From Monoraphidium neglectum (lineage: Eukaryota; Chlorophyta; Chlorophyceae; Sphaeropleales; Selenastraceae): DNA of 11,604 nt. The notes under the pieces were generated by a model that did no database searches, was not told where the DNA came from, and was given only the letters and a program-made list of their open reading frames with translations. The translations under genes and the position numbers were made by a program. The DNA lies in NCBI RefSeq assembly GCF_000611645.1, contig NW_014012244.1:3806-15409 (forward strand), in the 5' to 3' direction. Positions 9,201 to 11,604 of the stretch are shown piece after piece (positions within the stretch are counted from its first letter, which is position 1; each line of letters opens with the position of its first letter).

Positions 9201-9363
9201 GCCACTGGAGTGTGGCTGGATTGCGTATACATGTCAACGGCTTGGTGACAAGAGGTTGAATTCACAGAATCACCAGTGGTGGCTTTCCCTCAATTCAACA
9301 AAACCAGTCGGTTGGAAGGGTAAGGTACGGTAGATATGTAGGTGTCTGATCATTTAACCAGGA

Positions 9364-9846
9364 ATGGTGGTTTCCGCCGAAAATGGTGGCTTATGTGTAC
9401 AATTGCTGGGGATACCTTTTACTGTACGTATAATGGGTTCATTCCTCGTTCTTTTGCAACTCTGTGGCAAAGAGTTGATGCCGCAGCACACGCGGATTTG
9501 CTTGCTCACCATCACACCACCCGGTTTGAGGATGCAGGTGCTTGGTAGCTTGTTGCTTGCGATTGGGATGTCCCAAACGCCGACTGCGCACTTGGTGGGG
9601 TACTTGGCAAGGGGTGATACTCCTCACTGCTGTGAATTTTTCATGTCCCCTACTGATGTGGATGGTGGGGTCGTTAATGTCACCTGTGTTCACCCTGGGA
9701 GGGTGTTTCTACCCTGTCACAATGGGAGGGGTATGAGCTGGAGCCGCGAGTGGCGGTGTGAGCTTGAGAAGAGTGGTGCAACCTGGAGCCGCAAGTGGCG
9801 GTGTGAGCTTGAGAAGAGTGGTGCAACCTTGAAGATTTACCCTTGA
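9364..9846 (+). mobile_element. possible decayed retroelement-derived open frame
   Basis: An open frame of about 160 codons lies in a segment of lower GC and different codon use from the host exons. The text MQVLGSLLLAIGM, preceded by 'QLCGKELMPQHTRI' and followed by a hydrophobic 'TAHLVGYLA', has the rhythm of the C-terminal half of a Ty3/gypsy-type aspartic protease. The catalytic D-S/T-G triad is not visible; the corresponding place reads RIMGSF. No reverse transcriptase, integrase or long terminal repeats were found. I read this as a possible fragment of an old element, but an orphan open frame is equally possible. Its C-terminal part is formed by the 45-bp tandem repeat. Confidence 0.25.
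9738..9827 (+). repeat. two tandem copies of a 45-bp unit
   Basis: Copies at 9738-9782 and 9783-9827 differ at one base (CGCGAG against CGCAAG). The period is 15 codons, so the surrounding open frame reads WSREWRCELEKSGAT and then WSRKWRCELEKSGAT. The near identity suggests recent slippage or unequal exchange. Confidence 0.95.
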
Positions 9847-9996
9847 GCAACTTGCAAGGGGCTTGTGCTTGCTTCCGTTTGTGTCGCCTGTTCGTCGCAA
9901 GGTGCTGGTGGCGGCGTATCCTCTCGTTGCAACCTGATTCAGCGGTGTTGCAGCCAGAGCTGATGATGAGGCTGCACACTGTATTTGGTGGTCGAA

Positions 9997-10001
9997 TGTA
10001 A
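9997..10001 (+). promoter_or_regulatory. possible TGTAA polyadenylation signal downstream of the START-like gene
   Basis: This is the first plus-strand TGTAA past the stop at 9149. It would imply a 3' UTR of about 850 nt that includes the transposon-like segment, so it may have nothing to do with this gene. A match is expected by chance in this length. Confidence 0.15.
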
Positions 10002-11474
10002 CAACACCTGTGTGTCCCTCCATGCCATGGTGGGGTTTCAACGAGTGCAGGCCGTGACGCATGTTGCCAGGTCGTGCTACGTGGCGTCACGCATCACCAA
10101 CGCCTCGGCAAACAGTACCTCTGGGTAAATGCAAGGCTCTGGGTACAGCGTGTGAGGTGCAGCCCAGAGCAGTCCGATCAGACTTGCCTGCAACTCATTG
10201 CGTACCAGATGCTACAATGCGTGTAGTCGACGCATCCGCCAGCGATTGTCCAACTGCAGTGCCATCCATCTCCTGCTGCTGCTGAGTGTGCGAGGCTGTC
10301 CTGTAGTCCACCTGTTCCGCTTGTGTGTACGTCGCTGTCAACCAAAGCGGTTTTGTTGCAGACCCAGGCAATTATCATCAGACAGTGAAAGGACGTACGC
10401 AAGGACGCAGGCGCTCCTCATTTCACGCCCCTTGGGGGACGGCGGGCTGCGCTTCATTTCATCTCACACACGACACGTGGTGACCCGCCCCCACAGCCAA
10501 GGCTGGAGTGCTTGATGTGCCCAACATGAGTTCAAAATTGGCAGGAAGTGGCCGCGACCGCTGTTGTGGACTGCAGGCAATTTTGCTGTTCGGCAGGGTC
10601 ATGGCATGAATTGGTTACCAGAGGGCAGGGCCCGTGCGTCGGCCGTGAAAGCTCATTAATTTCCTGCAACTCACGCATCTGTGGCGTCATGCTACCATAC
10701 AAGTGCCCTACACCAGCCCATCAGCTGCGATGGGCTCCACTATGTACACACGAGCCGCGTGCCCCCCGTCGCCGTGGCGACGCCCGGTGACGAGAACCGC
10801 TGCGCGCGGCCTGAAACGAAGGGGGAAGAAGAGGATCTGGGAAAACAGAGAGGGCCGCCGCAAACACACTGTCTGTCCATGCTCTCAAAACGCAGCATCC
10901 ACACAAACAAAAATCAAACAAACACACAAGTCTGAAGCTTTGCAGGCGCTCCCCCGCTTCTGCTGTGCGCCCGCGCGCCGCCGCTGGCCTGTGGGCGAAG
11001 GTCCCATCCCTTGTGGGGGCGATGGGCGCCTCCCGGGCAGAGGGGATGAGCCCTAGGGGGCAAAGCCGGCGCTTCACACAGTGTGAGAGGGCTGACGCTC
11101 CCCGCTCGCGCCTCGCATAGGGAAGGGAGCGGTGGGGCGCTGACGCGCAAGCACGAGGACGCCTGGACACGACAAGGGCACGCAAGCCCTTTTGTCGCGT
11201 GACCAAGCAGGGCCAGGGCTGCGCCGCGGCAGTCAACGCGCCCGGCTTCATTCCTGCCCAACAGATGTCGCGCGAACGGGCAGCAGCGGGCAATCAGGAG
11301 AGCCGCGGCGTCACCCGAGCGGGCGCCGGACCGCGCAGCCTACGCGGCCCGGCTTGGCGCCAGCGTGGGGCGCAGCCCCGCCGGCCCGCGCCTCACAACC
11401 ATGCTGCTGCCGCCGCCGCCGTCGTCGCCGCCGCGGGGCCCAGGACGCGGGCAGAAATCTCCGCCCGCGCCCTA

Positions 11475-11604
11475 CTAGTCGTCCCACGCCGCGTCGGCGG
11501 CGCCCGCGGTCGACGCGCCCGCGAGCGACTGCGCTGCGGCCATGAAGGCGTAGCGGCCGTCTACCTTGACCGCCGCCGCGCCGCTCTCTGTGGCAATCAC
11601 GCCC
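11475..11604 (-). CDS. C-terminal end of an unidentified gene entering from the right edge
   Basis: The last 42 codons are open from the window edge to TAG 11475-11477, followed at once by a second TAG (11472-11474). The text (GVIATESGAAAVKVDGRYAF, then an Ala-rich tail ending AAWDD) has strongly G/C third positions (GCC, GTC, AAG, GAC, TAC, TTC), as in the other host exons. The VKVDGRYAF core looks like a beta hairpin and the rest like a soluble acidic tail. There is no recognisable domain in this length. The competing plus-strand frame is Arg/Pro-rich, typical of a GC-rich shadow, and was not accepted. Confidence 0.5.
   Translation of the reverse strand, partial: GVIATESGAAAVKVDGRYAFMAAAQSLAGASTAGAADAAWDD

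Larger units (their letters stand above)
9201..11474. other. gene-poor stretch with a lower-GC transposon-like segment
   Basis: No host exon that I can support lies here. About 9240-10020 is less GC-rich than the flanks and carries the transposon-like open frame and the tandem repeat annotated separately. About 10020-10900 is unremarkable. About 10930-11474 is GC-rich and probably includes the 3' UTR of the gene at the right edge. An 8-bp inverted repeat (GTTGAATT at 9255-9262, AATTCAAC at 9292-9299) might mark an element end, but no target-site duplication was found. Confidence 0.45.

Noticed and set aside
9255..9299. 8-bp inverted repeat GTTGAATT/AATTCAAC as transposon ends
   Set aside because: The arms are only 37 bp apart, with no target-site duplication and no element between them; chance or a small hairpin is enough.
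10767..10782. CGTCGCC-GT-GGCGACG palindrome
   Set aside because: The two-base spacer is too short for a normal hairpin loop, there is no T-run or neighbouring gene end, and a palindrome of this size is unsurprising in GC-rich DNA.
11192..11545. Plus-strand frame at the right edge with an Arg run
   Set aside because: It has Arg/Pro/Ala composition typical of GC-rich noncoding sequence. The minus frame has a proper stop and host-like codons.

Overview
This window looks like nuclear DNA from a green alga (Chlorophyta, most likely a Chlorophyceae of the Chlamydomonas/Sphaeropleales type). The supports are: high-GC coding segments with strong preference for G/C at third positions; genes split by many introns of roughly 120-450 bp; GTGCGC/GTGAG-type donors and pyrimidine-rich CAG acceptors; CAG/CTG triplet runs and poly-Ala/poly-Gln stretches; and a predicted protein with helical-repeat-like text of the kind common in algal organelle RNA-binding families. 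There are no bacterial features (operons, Shine-Dalgarno sites). I saw no tRNA or rRNA gene and no CRISPR array.

Layout. (1) 1-643, minus: the 5' part of a gene that runs off the left edge; its protein has three poly-Gln blocks and a short helical-repeat-like stretch. (2) 644-2104: mostly noncoding, holding the presumed promoter of gene 1 and the 3' UTR of gene 2, with a pure (CAG)16 tract just past gene 2's stop. (3) 2105-4500, minus: a five-exon gene whose splice phases all agree. It encodes a predicted 504-residue protein with a single N-terminal hydrophobic anchor, three cysteine-rich clusters built on a recurring CC-x5-C-x4/5-C unit, and a long poly-Ala linker. (4) 4501-6410: divergent intergenic region of about 1.9 kb. 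(5) 6411-9149, plus: a six-exon gene, again with fully consistent phases, for a predicted 324-residue protein with a START/SRPBCC-like domain resembling DUF220. Its reading frame is cut by a TAG after which coding-like sequence continues. (6) 9200-11474: a long gene-poor stretch with a lower-GC, transposon-like open frame and a 45-bp tandem duplication. (7) 11475-11604, minus: the last 42 codons of a gene entering from the right edge.

The genes are independent eukaryotic transcription units and I see no functional link among them. Genes 2 and 5 are divergent and could share the 1.9-kb intergenic region as promoter space. All exon/intron structures were deduced by eye from frame, phase and splice-site agreement; transcripts or homologues would be needed to confirm them.
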